Shown piece after piece: positions 29,760-39,886 of a DNA stretch of 64,000 nucleotides. Where the stretch lies: contig OX336350.1 of NCBI GenBank assembly GCA_946902875.1, forward strand, positions 19,892,048 to 19,956,047, written 5' to 3'. The notes below the pieces were generated by a model. The model worked only from the letters and a program-made list of their open reading frames with translations, made no database searches and was not told where the DNA came from. A program made the position numbers and the translations under genes. The stretch is from Nematopogon swammerdamellus (lineage: Eukaryota; Arthropoda; Insecta; Lepidoptera; Adelidae). Positions within the stretch are counted from its first letter, which is position 1. Each line of letters starts with the position of its first letter.

Positions 29760-29985
29760 TAGACTGGCATGCCCTCCATACTCCCGGTAGCTTCGTCCTC
29801 TCGTTTGCCTCTCAAACTTCAAGCAGGAAAAGTTGAATGTAGTCGGATGTCGCGCGCCCGCCCCCGCACTCCGCCCTCCACCCCCACGTCCGCCCCCGCC
29901 GACGCCGCGCCTCCGCGGCCGCCCCCCGCCACGCCACAGCCCATAGAACGTCTAGGCGCTTTTGCCATCTCCACCTGAACTTAGA
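29760..29985 (+). other. GC-rich island with a proline-rich ORF
   Basis: The ORF 29769-29978 reads PRTPPSTPTSAPADAAPPRP and ends QPIERLGAFAIST. The base composition differs sharply from the AT-rich flanks. It could be an exon of a host gene or simply a GC-rich insertion. No splice acceptor is convincing and no homology is recognised. Confidence 0.25.
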
Positions 29986-30240
29986 TGAGTTCTGACTAAT
30001 ACAAAAAGTAGATAAAATTGAAAGAATTGAAGCTCTAGAATTAATGTACACACAAACACACACACACAACTATGTAAGAAAAACAGTACTTAAAAAAACC
30101 GCCCAAGTGCGAGCTGCTTTCAGGTAAACAATAAACCCTCTTCCGTCCTTGGGTCTCGCCCTTAATGACTTGCTTTCTTCGATATAATATAATATAATTT
30201 ACGCGAACGAAGTTCGGCCTTTTTGGCCTCGACCTTAGTC

Positions 30241-30470
30241 ACTTTTTTTTATTTGTTTTTTTTTTGTTTTTTTTTTTGTGGCACCGTTTCACTTACGAGG
30301 AGGTGCCCATGGACATTCTGTGATGCACAGGGTTTGCGAATGCCATGCCGGCCTGACAGGAGCCTTTTCACGCCCCTTTTGAAAAAACCCAGGCTGTACT
30401 TAGGAGGAAATATATGAGCAGGGAGTGCGTCCCACATTTTCCCGGTTCTGTGAATTAAAGACCTACAGAA
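30241..30470 (-). pseudogene. LINE-J 3' fragment with A-tail
   Basis: T-rich 30241-30279 is the A-tail read in reverse. The minus strand continues into FKRGVKRLLSGRHGIRKPC and GKMWDALPAHIFPPKYSLG. It ends after about 190 coding bases. Confidence 0.8.
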
Positions 30471-30689
30471 CCTAATTTCTTCGAGAAGGTTTATTGTTTA
30501 CCTTAACGTAGTTCGGCCTTCGACATCGTTCTTAGGTTCTTTGTTTGAGAAAGTACATGGTTTAGTTATACCCAGCTCATCCATCGGCGTCGCCATCAGT
30601 TAAATTTTTTCGTGAAGAATGTCGTTTCCGTGATCGGATACCAATACCGTGGTATCAACTCGGACAGGTTAAATCCACCGAGGTTAAAT

Positions 30690-31020
30690 CCTACCGCCTG
30701 TCTGTCTGTGGCATCGTAGCTCCCAAACGGATGGGCCGATTGGGATGGGGTTTTTAAAAAATTAGAAACTGGTTTAACCGGGGTGGTTTTTAAAATTACG
30801 TCTCAAGGATGAATCGACTTGGATGCGGGATTTTTTTAAAACTTGAAATAAAATTAAAATTAAAAATAAAAAAAACCCGTTTATTTAAAAAATAATCCCC
30901 AGGCAGCTCTGTGTTTTATATTTGATTTACTTAGCGTAGCGGTCTCCCGACTCCTTTTAAGTAACTAAACGAAATTTATTTTCGACTTTTTAAGGCGTCG
31001 TCGGGGGTTTTTTTTTTATT
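30690..31020 (+). repeat. X element, partial
   Basis: CATCGTAGCTCCCAAACGGA at 30711, CTTAGCG..GTCTCCCGACTCC at 30931-30953, and the end CGTCGTCGGGGGTTTTTT at 30994-31011. Confidence 0.7.
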
Positions 31021-31381
31021 TGTAATTTTTTATATGTCTTTGTAGAGTGATCCTTCTGTATGTTAGTACTATTAATGTATTCTGTGCTAATACTAAGATC
31101 CTCAGTATGTCATTTCCAGCTTAGGTATTTTTTCAATGTTCTCTGGACGAACGCTGCAGATGCAGATCACGTTCAGTATTATTTTGATTGAATGACGCAA
31201 GTCGATGCGGCACGTACTTGTAAAACTTGATCCCACAGAGCATCAAATACCTACCGCGCGCGCCCCCTACTAGAGGCGCCCTAAGCGATAATATTTGAAA
31301 CCCAAAAACTACACGCAGTGCTGCTAGCGCTTCGTATGTGTGTGTGTGTGCTAGTATCGACACTACACACAAGGAGGAGCA

Positions 31382-31385
<4 letters not shown>

Positions 31386-31415
<30 letters not shown>

Positions 31416-32777
31416 CTAAGCGCGACATGTGGCGCCGAGTCACCCATAAGGTGTCTAGCGACGTCCATGGACATTCGGACGCAGGCGGGGGCTGCGAATG
31501 CCATGCCGGCCTGACAGGTGCCTATTCACGCCTCTCTTGAAGGACCCGAGACTATACTTGGGGGGAAATATGTGGGCAGGTAGAGCGTTCCAGAGTTTGC
31601 CGGTTCTGTGGAGAAAGGATCTGCAGAACCGATTTGTACGCATCCGCGGTAAATCCAGCGTATAGGGATGCAATCCCTGCCCAGTGCGCGTTGTACGGAG
31701 GTGGAAAGGGGACGCCGGAATCGCGTTAAACAGCTCCTCCGAGCACTCCCCGTGGAATAAGCGATAGAACACGCTTAGGGCGCCGACATCCCTACGAAGT
31801 TGCAGCGGTTCTAGATCGCGGGACACGTCGGGGTCATCCACAAGTCGCACGGCTCGACGCTGGATCGAGTCCAAAGGCGCAAGCTGGTATTTGGCTGAGC
31901 CATCCCACAGGTGCGAGCAGTACTCCAAGCAGGGCCTAATCTGCGATTTATACAGAAGCAGCCTTTGGCCCGGCGTGAAGTACCGTCGAACCTTATTGAG
32001 TACGCCTAGCTTTTTTGAGGCCAGCTTGGCCTTGCCCTCGATATGGCGCCGGTAATTTAGGTCGTGCGACAGTTCGACTCCGAGGACCCCGAGGTGGTCG
32101 CTTAATTTAAGCGACGTGCCTTGGAAGGAAGGAGCTGGTGTGAACGCCGCCCTCTTCGCACTGAACGCGCAAACTTGTGTTTTTGAAGCGTTGAACTCGA
32201 CCAAATTGCTACGGCCCCATTCGGAAATAGACCGAAGCGTTTGTTCGAGTTCAGACACAAGTCTTCGCCTCTTTTCATCCACAACTTCTCGTCTAGCTGA
32301 AGGGTGACTGGTATAGGATCCGTGTGCTGTACTGTCATCCGCATAACAATGTATGTTGCCGAGTGGCAGCATGTCATTGATATGCAGAAGAAACAGTGTG
32401 GGTGACAGCACAGATCCCTGCGGTACGCCGGCATTCACTGACATGGCGTCCGACGAGCAACCGTCCACTAGGACCTGAATGCTACGCCCATGTAGGAAGT
32501 CGGCGACCCAGTCGCAGAGGCCAGAAGGAAGTCCGTACGCCGGAAGCTTGCCCAGGAGCGATTTGTGCCAAACCCTATCGAATGCCTTGGCAATATCGAG
32601 GCCAATTGCCAAGGATTCACCATGTCCTTCAAGCGATTCCCCCCAAAGGTGAGTGACGTACGCTAGGAGATCACCAGCAGATCGGTTTGGCCGAAAGCCA
32701 TATTGCCGATCGCTGATGAGGTTATTTGTCTCCAGGTACGCCATGAGCTGGGCGTTGATAATACGCTCCATCACCTT
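31386..32777 (-). mobile_element. LINE-J insertion, 5'-truncated, recent
   Basis: It starts (minus strand) in the middle of the RT domain and ends in a pure A-tail read as T at 31384-31412. GCAAGTT (31379-31385 and 32778-32784) flanks it, and the uninterrupted MITE copies have a single GCAAGTT. The reading frame is unbroken, so the insertion is young relative to the other LINE-J pieces. Confidence 0.92.
31455..32777 (-). CDS. Reverse transcriptase (Jockey-group LINE), N-terminally truncated
   Basis: RNA-dependent DNA polymerase of an endonuclease-type LINE, normally acting on the element's own RNA during target-primed integration. Counting from the upstream ATG (32837) in the host MITE, the motifs are YGFRPNRSAGDLL (46-58), LDIAKAFDRV (80-89, first catalytic Asp 81), AGVPQGSVLSPTLF (136-149) and CYADD (164-168, catalytic Asp pair). 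The thumb region and C-terminal half follow with LYKSQIRPCLEYCSHLW and SIQRRAVRLVDDP, ending PNVHGRR. There is no stop or frameshift. The apurinic endonuclease and the RT fingers are missing because of 5' truncation, so it is not autonomous. The first 20 codons belong to the hAT-1 MITE. Family: Jockey group by motif style. Confidence 0.9.
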   Translation of the reverse strand, partial: KVMERIINAQLMAYLETNNLISDRQYGFRPNRSAGDLLAYVTHLWGESLEGHGESLAIGLDIAKAFDRVWHKSLLGKLPAYGLPSGLCDWVADFLHGRSIQVLVDGCSSDAMSVNAGVPQGSVLSPTLFLLHINDMLPLGNIHCYADDSTAHGSYTSHPSARREVVDEKRRRLVSELEQTLRSISEWGRSNLVEFNASKTQVCAFSAKRAAFTPAPSFQGTSLKLSDHLGVLGVELSHDLNYRRHIEGKAKLASKKLGVLNKVRRYFTPGQRLLLYKSQIRPCLEYCSHLWDGSAKYQLAPLDSIQRRAVRLVDDPDVSRDLEPLQLRRDVGALSVFYRLFHGECSEELFNAIPASPFHLRTTRTGQGLHPYTLDLPRMRTNRFCRSFLHRTGKLWNALPAHIFPPKYSLGSFKRGVNRHLSGRHGIRSPRLRPNVHGRR

Positions 32778-32962
32778 GCAAGTTAGGCACACGCACAAAA
32801 CAAATGCACACGCACAACACACATATATGTAAGTCATAGGCCACGCCCACAGGATTCAACGGCGTTGTAGGGAAATCGCGCTCAGGGCGCCTCTAGGAGG
32901 GGCGGGCGCGCGCATTTGATGCTCTGTGCTCGATCCAAATACAATACGAGATATTTCTAGGT

Positions 32963-33357
32963 CAGCGGTTCTCAAACTTTTTTGGTGACGGAACCCTTTT
33001 GGAAATCGAAATATTTGACGGAGCCCTAAAATAAACAAAATTTAGTTTTTGTGCATTCTTTATTAATAAAATCATATTACAATGTAACAGTTACTTACAA
33101 TGTTACAGTTATTATAATAAAAGAGAAAAAAAAAAAATTAAATATCTAATGAGAGGTATGAAACTGTTTGTTATTTTTCATCAATTGGTTGATATCAGGT
33201 TTGATAGAATAGTGTTGAGTTCGTCTGCGCAGCCGAGCTGAATCGAGCCAGAGAGGAGAGGTGTATTTTTGATTTTTTTTTCTCGAATTCTCGCAGAGCC
33301 CCCACAGAGGCTCCGCGGAGCCCTAGGGCTCCGCGGAGCACACTTTGAGTATGGCTG
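32963..33357. mobile_element. hAT-3 non-autonomous element, exact target duplication
   Basis: The left end CAGCGGTTCTCAAACTTTTT is a classic hAT start. The right end is GCACACTTTGAGTATGGCTG. The flanks are the identical octamer TTCTAGGT (32955-32962, 33358-33365). A GC-rich palindrome (GGCTCCGCGGAGCC) lies near the right end. There is no transposase. Confidence 0.92.
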
Positions 33358-33539
33358 TTCTAGGTGGTCGTGTTGCTAAGAACCGAATTGGTCGTTATGC
33401 GGATGGGTCATTTTGCGTACGAGTCATTTTGCGTGTTGGTCCAAATGCTGATGCATAAAAATGCAAATGCGTCATAATGCGAAATTGTTGTTGTTGTTAT
33501 TGGTCAATATGCGTCGGAACATGTTTTATTTGGTTTTGT

Positions 33540-33880
33540 TTTTTTATGGAAGCTGACAGGATTGGCTACATCACCTGCAACATCCGTGATGTCAGCCCAT
33601 AACACTGGGTGAACTAGGTGCCATATCAGTGGTTCCCTTCATTTCATGTCGTCTATACTGAACTGAACACCGACGTTTCATTCAGTGCAGTGGTATCAAC
33701 CCGGGCGGGATAAACCCCACCACCTAGTAAGGTAAGAAGGGAAGGGACCTACAGTTTTACGTGGAATCCGAACCACCGTTCAGCCTTCAACGGTCGAGCG
33801 GTCACCCATCCAAGTACTGACCGCGCCCAGGTGTTTAACAACAGTCGACCGACCACACCACTGAGCTACTAAGGCTGATG
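33540..33880 (-). mobile_element. SINE-A (A2)
   Basis: Runs from TTTTTTATGGAAGCTGACAG to CACTGAGCTACTAAGGCTG. The 3' body has the A2 mark (TTCATTTCATGTCG in reverse). Part of the mid-body is deleted after GAACTGAACACC. Confidence 0.85.
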
Positions 33881-34640
33881 ATGGTGTAATGAGTAATGTA
33901 TTATTAAAACAGAAAGATCAGATGCCATCGAGATATTACCTGCTTCTTACTAGAGAGAGTGTATTAAGAGAGCTTGCCGTGTTCCGCCGTGTTGAAGCCA
34001 TCCAGCCGCACTTGAATAAATAGAGTTTAGTCGATCGAGATTCGCCGAAACAAAAACTACTAAAAAACTAATTTCAACATACTAACAAAAAACAACGAAA
34101 TTTCTAAAACAAAAACTACTAAAAACACGAATTTTAAGAAAAAAATATATACATGGCGAACAAAAAACCTGTCGAACACCCGAAGGCAGGAAGTACAGTT
34201 TCAGATACTGAATCGGATAGGGTAGTAATGTTTTCGAAATTTACATGAAAATATGGCTTTTTTTCAATTATTCCTAAAGTATCACACCTTGACTAACTAA
34301 ATACTAAATTTTAGTATTTAAACTTACATAAGTACACACAACATAGATGATATTGTAAAATTACGGTATTCTTTTATCTTTATTCAAAATATATTTAAAA
34401 AAAAAAAAAATAATATATATTTCATTCACGTTCCGTATTCAGTGAAACCGTGTTCCCATACATATTGATATTCGGCCCATCTAGCCCATCTGTCTCTCAT
34501 CTGCGGCACATGCCCGTTAGGTAATCTGATGAAGGAACCCTTACTACTGGCTATAGTAGTCAAGTGTATCGAGCAAGGTATCTACTGAGTCACACACGAA
34601 CGAGGTATAGACGGGCGGGATTCCCATCTCGTCACAGCTT
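33881..34640. other. Mostly unrecognised; possible LINE ORF1 start
   Basis: AAAACTACTAAAAAACTAAT-type A-rich leader DNA (34040-34140) precedes an ATG at 34153 with the 31-codon reading MANKKPVEHPKAGSTVSDTE, stopping at 34248. A-rich leaders before short Ser/Thr/Asp-rich starts occur at 5' ends of LINE ORF1s, but this is only a guess. The rest shows nothing. Confidence 0.25.
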
Positions 34641-34654
34641 GGCTTGAAATAAGT

Positions 34655-34722
34655 CTCAGTCAGTCAGCGTGTAAGCGTCCACTGTTGGACATACGCCTCT
34701 CCAATTTTCCTCCAGTCCTCCC
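34655..34722 (+). repeat. Scrap of a common insect LINE end
   Basis: GCGTCCACTGTTGGACATAC followed by GCCTCTCC resembles a widespread insect repeat motif with the sense 'CGTCCACTGCTGGACATAGG'. From memory that motif belongs to RTE-type LINE ends. It is too short to be certain. Confidence 0.4.
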
Positions 34723-34728
34723 GACCTC

Positions 34729-35114
34729 GTCAGCCTCGATAGCTCAGTGGTGCAGACAGTCTACTGTCGCTATTGATTGTCAAGCAACGCTGGGCCGGTC
34801 AGTACTTGACCGCTCGGTGATCGCTCGACCGTTGGAGGCTGACCGTGGTTCGGATTCAACGTTAAACTGTAGGTCCTTTCTCTTCTTACCTTACTAGGAG
34901 GTAGGGTTTATCCCGGCCGGATTGATACCACCGCACTGAATGTAACGTCAGTCGAAACGGCTATGTAAATATTTTGTGTTTTCCGTCCAGTTCAGTGTAG
35001 CCGACATGAAATGGGAAGCACTGAAATGCCACCTAGTTCACCCGTTGTTATGGGCTGACATCGCGAATGCTGTAGGTGATGTAGCCAACCGTGTCAGTTT
35101 CCATAAAAAAAAGT
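34729..35114 (+). mobile_element. SINE-A with A1 head and A2 body
   Basis: The head has GGTGCAGACAGTC (A1), but the 3' body reads GACATGAAATGG (A2), so it is mosaic. The 5S block is scrambled (AGTACTTGACCGCTCGGTGA). Full tail TTTCCATAAAAAAAAG. Confidence 0.85.
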
Positions 35115-35180
35115 ACAACTCTGTTTCTTTTATATCTTCTGAGAAATAAATATTTTGCTTTACGCTTTTACGATAGAAAT

Positions 35181-35508
35181 ACCGTGTGGGGCCGGTACTT
35201 TAAAAGAATAGCCCCACTGCATCTCTCCCCGTGTATGTCGTAAAAGGCGACTAAGGGATATGAATCCCTTCTTATATTACTAGTTGGTAGGGTTTAACCC
35301 GCCCGGGTTGGTACCACCACACTGAATGAAAGGTCGTCGGTCGAAACGTCTATGTAAATAGTTTGTGTTTTCCGTCCAGTTCAGTGTAGCCGGCACGACC
35401 GAAGGGAAGCACTGACGTGGCACCAAGTTCACCCGGTGTTATGGGCTGACATCACGGACGTTGTAGGTGATGTAGCCAAACGTGTCAGTTTGCATAAAAA
35501 AAAAAAAA
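35181..35508 (+). mobile_element. SINE-C, full-length reference copy
   Basis: The head is ACCGTGTGGGGCCGGTACTT, a 7-bp hairpin (GTGGGGC/GCCCCAC), then CATCTCTCCCCGTGTATGTC, GTAAAAGGCGACTAAGGGAT. From TCCCTTCTTATATTACTAG it becomes the SINE-A body and 3' tail, with its own variant CACGACCGAAGGGAAGC. There is no tRNA or 5S box. Other copies: 23170-23497, 45652-45980, 50251-50950, 56003-56337, 62897-63222. Confidence 0.92.
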
Positions 35509-36023
35509 ATATTAATCTTAATTTTAGAGATAGTAATGGGGCACCCATTAACAAACATTTGCTTATTAGATAGGTAGCGGTTTTTGGTGAAATTCTGTGC
35601 AACGCAATAATTACAAACGAATGCTTGATAGACCACTGCGGTTAGATTAATGTTGACAGGGTTACATTTTCAAATCAAATATTCTCATAGCCATATTAAC
35701 AAATATTAATTACCTTATAACGTTTTGTATCGTTATCTAAATGTTGATTCTTGACTGGATGCGGTTCATTTAATAGTCTATGTTGATAATGCGGAAGATT
35801 TAGAATATGTTGTCTCGTCTTTCTAATGGTTATTTATAACTCGCCTTTCTATATATAGCTTCGCTCGCGTGAATGTCGGCTTTTTGTCATACATAATTGA
35901 ATTTGATAGATCAGTCATAGTATTTTAAATCCTTCGAAAATATTAAGTCAAATATTGTAATATTGTTATCATAATCACATATATTGTGAAAATGATAGTG
36001 CAAAATCAATATATTTTTTTATT
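35509..36023. other. Mostly unrecognised AT-rich DNA
   Basis: Only a 30-bp Helitron-like scrap (TAGCTTCGCTCGCGTGAA near 35858) is identifiable. Confidence 0.4.
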
Positions 36024-36857
36024 TTTTCACGATTATTTGATGAGGTTAATACCATGAAAAGGTTTTATGACCTCCCAAAGTCCCGAGAACGAGTAAAAAT
36101 GTGACAGAATCTTAATTTCTTATTAAAAAAAAACCGACAGCAATTGAGCGCTTCATTTTCTTTTAAAAAGTTCGCTAGTTTACGCCCTTTCCAACGGTAT
36201 ACCACATGTCATACAAATAATGTGGTCAAAATTAGGCACAGAGACAGAACAGAACGACAACACGGGCACTCGCTTCCCGTATTGAGAGCTTTTTCGGGAG
36301 CATTTTCAAATTTAGAATATGTACCGGTCGCGCGGGCACTCTTGCAAATTATCCCTAATTTTGTCGTTCTGTTCTGTCTCTGTGCCTAATTTAGACCACA
36401 TAGTGAATTATTTGTATGCAATGTGGTATACCGTTGGAAAGGGCATAAACTAGCGAACTTTTTAAAAGAAAATGAAGCTATCAATTGCTGTCAGTTTTTT
36501 TTTATGAATTCAGAAATTAAGATTCTGTCATATTTTTACTCGTTCTCGGGACTTTGGGAGGTCATAAGACCTTTTCATGGTATTAACTTCATCAAATAAT
36601 ATTTTTTCTAGAACAAGGATACATCGTAAAATGCAATAAATTTTATTTCGTGCTGATAAACAAGTTACAAGCGTTTAAAGCTGGGATATTGGTATTTTCA
36701 AAAATAAAGAAAAAAAATTGTATCTCGATACCACGTGACATCTGACAAAAGGTATCATGGGTCAAAACGTTGCAAATGACTCCACTTACCTACAAAAAAA
36801 ATTTGTCGGTCGATGTGCCGAACACCCTGTATATTAATAAATTTATAATAATTAATA
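36024..36857. repeat. Large foldback plus right flank ending in ACACCCTGTATA
   Basis: Arms 36030-36262 and 36363-36597 pair almost throughout (AGTCCCGAGAACGAGTAAAA, CCTTTCCAACGGTATACCAC, GGCACAGAGACAGAACAGAA and complements) around about 100 bp. The flank 36600-36850 ends AACACCCTGTATA, resembling P and 57566-58018 ends. The matching left end was not found. Confidence 0.75.
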
Positions 36858-38746
36858 ATGTCAATTCCTTGGCGCATGTATGGAACAATGGAGTACTATC
36901 CTTCGTGTACCAGGTGGCGAACGGACTTCGGCTGCAGACGACCGGATTCCCATACGGCGGGGGATCTTCCAGGGAGACAGTCTGAGTCCGCTTTGGTTTT
37001 GTCTGGCTCTGAACCCTCTTAGCACTCTGCTTGAGGACTCAGAGCTGGGCTACTGTCTTCGAAGAGGAGGCTCTCGAATATCACACTTATTTTATATGGA
37101 TGACCTCAAACTGTTTGCCAAGTCGGACACCGAACTAATGTCGATGATGAAGATAACTGAAGGCTTCAGCAACGACATTGGAATGGAGTTCGGCTTGGAA
37201 AAATGTGGGACCATCCATGTGGAACGTGGTGTGATCGTGAACTCCGGCGGCATACAGTTGTCGGAGTCCATGAATGTTCGAGCTCTCTCCGAAGACGAAA
37301 CTTATAAATATCTGGGAATATCGGAGGCTCTCAGCATACGGGATACGGACATGAAACAATCAGTTAAGGAAAAGTTTTTTCGTCGTCTTACAGAAGTACT
37401 AAATAGCCTTTTGTCAGGCGGCAATAAAATTCGTGCCTATAACGGTTGGGTCATGCCTGTGCTCGTATATACTTTCGGTATTCTCAGATGGACTCAGACC
37501 GAATTGGACTCGCTGGACAGAAAGGTCAGGACGCTGATGACGAAATCCCGTATGCATCACCCACGATCATCGGTCATGAGGTTGTATATCCCGCGGAAGT
37601 GTGGGGGTCGAGGTATGTTAAATGCCAAGAACCTGCACAACCGCGAGGTATGCAATCTCCGTCAGTACTTTTTGGAAAAGACTGATGTTTGTGAGATGCA
37701 TCGCGATGTCGTCACCAGCGATAAAGGTCTTACCCCGCTGAGCATGGGAAAAGAGAACTGGCGGAAGCCGGTTGTACTGAGCACCGAGGACCGCATGGAA
37801 GTATGGAAAGGCAAGGAGCTGCACGGTAGGTACTTCCGGTCTCTCACGGGACCGGATGTAGACCAACTTGCTTCCGTGCACTGGCTACGCTTCGGGGACC
37901 TCTTCGGGGAAACCGAAGGGTTTGTCTTTGCAATACAAGATGAGGTTGTCAAGACGAACAACTATAGGAAACACATAATGAAGGACGGCACCATTGACAT
38001 CTGCCGCGCCTGCCACCAACCTGGCGAGTCCCTCAGACATGTGATTTCCGGTTGTTCGCAGCTTGCCAACACCGAGTATCTGCATAGACACAACCTAGTA
38101 GCCAGGATTATCCACCAGCAACTTGCCTTAAAGTTCAACCTTGTGGGTACTGAGGTGCCTTACTATAAGTACAATCCACCGCCAGTTCTCGAGAACGGTC
38201 ATGTCACACTCTACTGGGACCGGTCCATTATCACAGACAGGACTATTCTCGCGAACAGGCCTGATATTGTGATAGTAGACCGGGAGGCAAGGCGCGCAAC
38301 GCTCGTCGATATCGCCGTGCCGCACGATGGTAACCTCGTCAGTAAGGAAGCAGAGAAGATGTTAAAATATCTGGATCTGCAGCACGAGGTTACCAAAATG
38401 TGGCCCGTCGACTCGACGATCGTTGTGCCCATAGTCGTTTCGGCGCATGGGCTGATAGCGAAGAGCCTCGACGACCACCTTGAGAGGCTCTCGCTGAGTG
38501 GTTGGGTCAAGGGCCAGATCCAGAAGGCAGCCCTGCTCGACACTGCACGCATCGTCCGGAGGTTCCTCTCTTTGGGACCCGACCATCGGTAGCCTGGGCT
38601 CGCCCCGCCGCCGGTGGTGGAAACTCCATTTTTTTTTTTTTTTTTAAGGTTAATTTTGTATATGTTTTTAATGTTAGGTTTTTAATATGTACAAAATTAG
38701 TTTTAAGATAATGTGTTAATAAAGAAATAATAATAATAAAATAATG
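36858..38746 (+). mobile_element. R4/Dong-type LINE, 5'-truncated
   Basis: The left junction lies in TAATAATTAATAATG. The 3' end, after a T-rich UTR, is AATAAAGAAATAATAATAAT and then AAAATAATG. R4-clade elements such as Dong of Bombyx insert in TAA repeats, which fits both junctions. AATAATG on both sides may be the target duplication. Confidence 0.82.
36880..38592 (+). CDS. R4/Dong-type reverse transcriptase with zinc finger and endonuclease
   Basis: A 570-codon ORF encoding the C-terminal two thirds of a restriction-enzyme-like-endonuclease LINE protein. Visible in order: RGIFQGDSLSPLWFCLALNP (27-46, RT motif 4 region), FYMDDLKLFAKSD (71-83, catalytic YMDD 72-75), thumb, a zinc knuckle C-x2-C-x8-H-x4-C (Cys 375, 378, His 387, Cys 392), then the endonuclease core RPDIVIVDRE (460-469) and TLVDIAV (474-480) with KEAEKMLKY. 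This set defines R2/R4-type enzymes that nick a specific site and prime cDNA synthesis there. The fingers with the first catalytic Asp and the N-terminal DNA-binding fingers are missing. No stop or frameshift interrupts the rest, so the insertion is recent. The first ATG is internal and not the native start. Confidence 0.9.
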   Translation: MEQWSTILRVPGGERTSAADDRIPIRRGIFQGDSLSPLWFCLALNPLSTLLEDSELGYCLRRGGSRISHLFYMDDLKLFAKSDTELMSMMKITEGFSNDIGMEFGLEKCGTIHVERGVIVNSGGIQLSESMNVRALSEDETYKYLGISEALSIRDTDMKQSVKEKFFRRLTEVLNSLLSGGNKIRAYNGWVMPVLVYTFGILRWTQTELDSLDRKVRTLMTKSRMHHPRSSVMRLYIPRKCGGRGMLNAKNLHNREVCNLRQYFLEKTDVCEMHRDVVTSDKGLTPLSMGKENWRKPVVLSTEDRMEVWKGKELHGRYFRSLTGPDVDQLASVHWLRFGDLFGETEGFVFAIQDEVVKTNNYRKHIMKDGTIDICRACHQPGESLRHVISGCSQLANTEYLHRHNLVARIIHQQLALKFNLVGTEVPYYKYNPPPVLENGHVTLYWDRSIITDRTILANRPDIVIVDREARRATLVDIAVPHDGNLVSKEAEKMLKYLDLQHEVTKMWPVDSTIVVPIVVSAHGLIAKSLDDHLERLSLSGWVKGQIQKAALLDTARIVRRFLSLGPDHR

Positions 38747-39267
38747 CAAAACATTCTCAAATTCTAAATAAATAAAAATAAAATGTTCGAAGTTCAGTGC
38801 CATTAATTAAACAAACACATAATATGACATTTATTAATGTGTACATAAACCTGCATGTTTGACATTTTGTTCGACTGCTGCGTACATAACACATCATCAC
38901 GTGTTGCATAACCCTCGTGTTCGCTTTGACAGGTAGCTACGGTCACGTGGTCACGTACGCACCGCAGAGTGCAAGCTGCATTGTGTCAGAGCCGGTTCGA
39001 AGGAGAACCAAATGGGGGCATTCTGTCGGGGCGCTCGGCGGAGCCCCCTCGGAAACCATAAAATCATGGGGCCAATATCGAAAATGTAAAACGAATTCTT
39101 ATTGGTTTTCGGCTTAAAATCAAGTGCGAACATGTATAAATATTTATGTATAATTCAAATTATGATGTGGTATTTGACGGCAAGGGCGCGGGCATGAGCT
39201 TAGAGTCACTGTATACTTAGAATGCGTGGACTTCTTATAAGTACATTGTTTTTCTAGAAGACGCATT
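38747..39267. other. No recognised feature
   Basis: AT-rich, then a mixed segment (38930-39060) with palindrome-like GTCACGTGGTCACGT. Short ORFs lack domains. Confidence 0.4.
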
Positions 39268-39486
39268 TTTTTTATGGAACCTGACACGGTTGGCTACATC
39301 ACCTACAACATCCGTGATGTCAGCCGATAATACCGGGTGAACTTGGTGCCACGTCAGTGCTTCCCTTCGGTTGTGCCGGCTACACCGAACTGGACGGAAA
39401 ACACAAACTATTTACATAGCCGTTTCGACCGACCTTTCATTCAATGCGGTGGTACCAACCCGGGCGGGTTAAACCCTACCATCTAC
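39268..39486 (-). mobile_element. SINE-A/C 3' body, 5'-truncated
   Basis: Runs from TTTATGGAACCTGACACGGT to GGGTTAAACCCTACCATC. The 3' body has the C-type variant (CTTCGGTTGTGCCGGC reversed), so it may derive from SINE-C. Confidence 0.8.
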
Positions 39487-39653
39487 GCATAAGCGTTTAT
39501 TAAAATAAAAAAAGTGTTTCTAAGATGTGTAAACATCACTGACGAGCGTTAGCTAACGTTACCAAACCGATAATTCACTCCAATCCTGAAAAATCCTCGT
39601 GGTGACGGTATCGATGCTTAAAACAATAAATAACATGATTAACCAAATAATTT

Positions 39654-39870
39654 TCCAAGAAATTGGGAAAACTACTCATTGATGCGTCTGAAGGCCACCG
39701 TGTCCGGGCGCATTTCAAGCAGCAGATCAGACTGGCGATCCAGAGGGGGAACGCCGCTTCAGTCATGGGGACCATGGCATGGTCCCTGTGGACGATTAAT
39801 TTTATTTATACTTAGATTAATTTGTATAGTTAATTTAGTTATATTTATTTCTAGATTTAATTATTCTTAA
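39654..39870 (+). pseudogene. LINE-W C-terminal remnant
   Basis: The reading KKLGKLLIDASEG, then HFKQQIRLAIQRGNAASVMG, matches the end of the longer copy at 47045-47645 (KKLGKLLVDVTG, QRVSLAIQRGNAASVLG). About 45 codons remain, followed by an AT-rich UTR. Confidence 0.75.
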
Positions 39871-39886
39871 GTACATACATAAATAC

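Larger units (their letters stand above)
31234..32928. mobile_element. hAT-1 copy split by LINE-J
   Basis: The outer ends CACAGAGCATCAAAT (31234) and ATTTGATGCTCTGTG (32928) are intact. The flanks CTTGATCC (31226-31233) and CTCGATCC (32929-32936) match at seven of eight positions. Removing 31386-32777 restores a 300-bp element collinear with 49568-49863. Confidence 0.93.

Noticed and set aside
29769..29978. Proline-rich ORF as a host protein
   Set aside because: Short and low-complexity in a GC-rich island; no splice or start context.
31133..31504. ORF spanning hAT-1 and LINE-J sequence (123 codons, minus)
   Set aside because: Crosses two element boundaries and a homopolymer coding for a lysine run; it is in the wrong frame for LINE-J.
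36770..36985. Alternative start for the R4 protein
   Set aside because: A different frame that ends early; the RT motifs are in the 36880-38592 frame.
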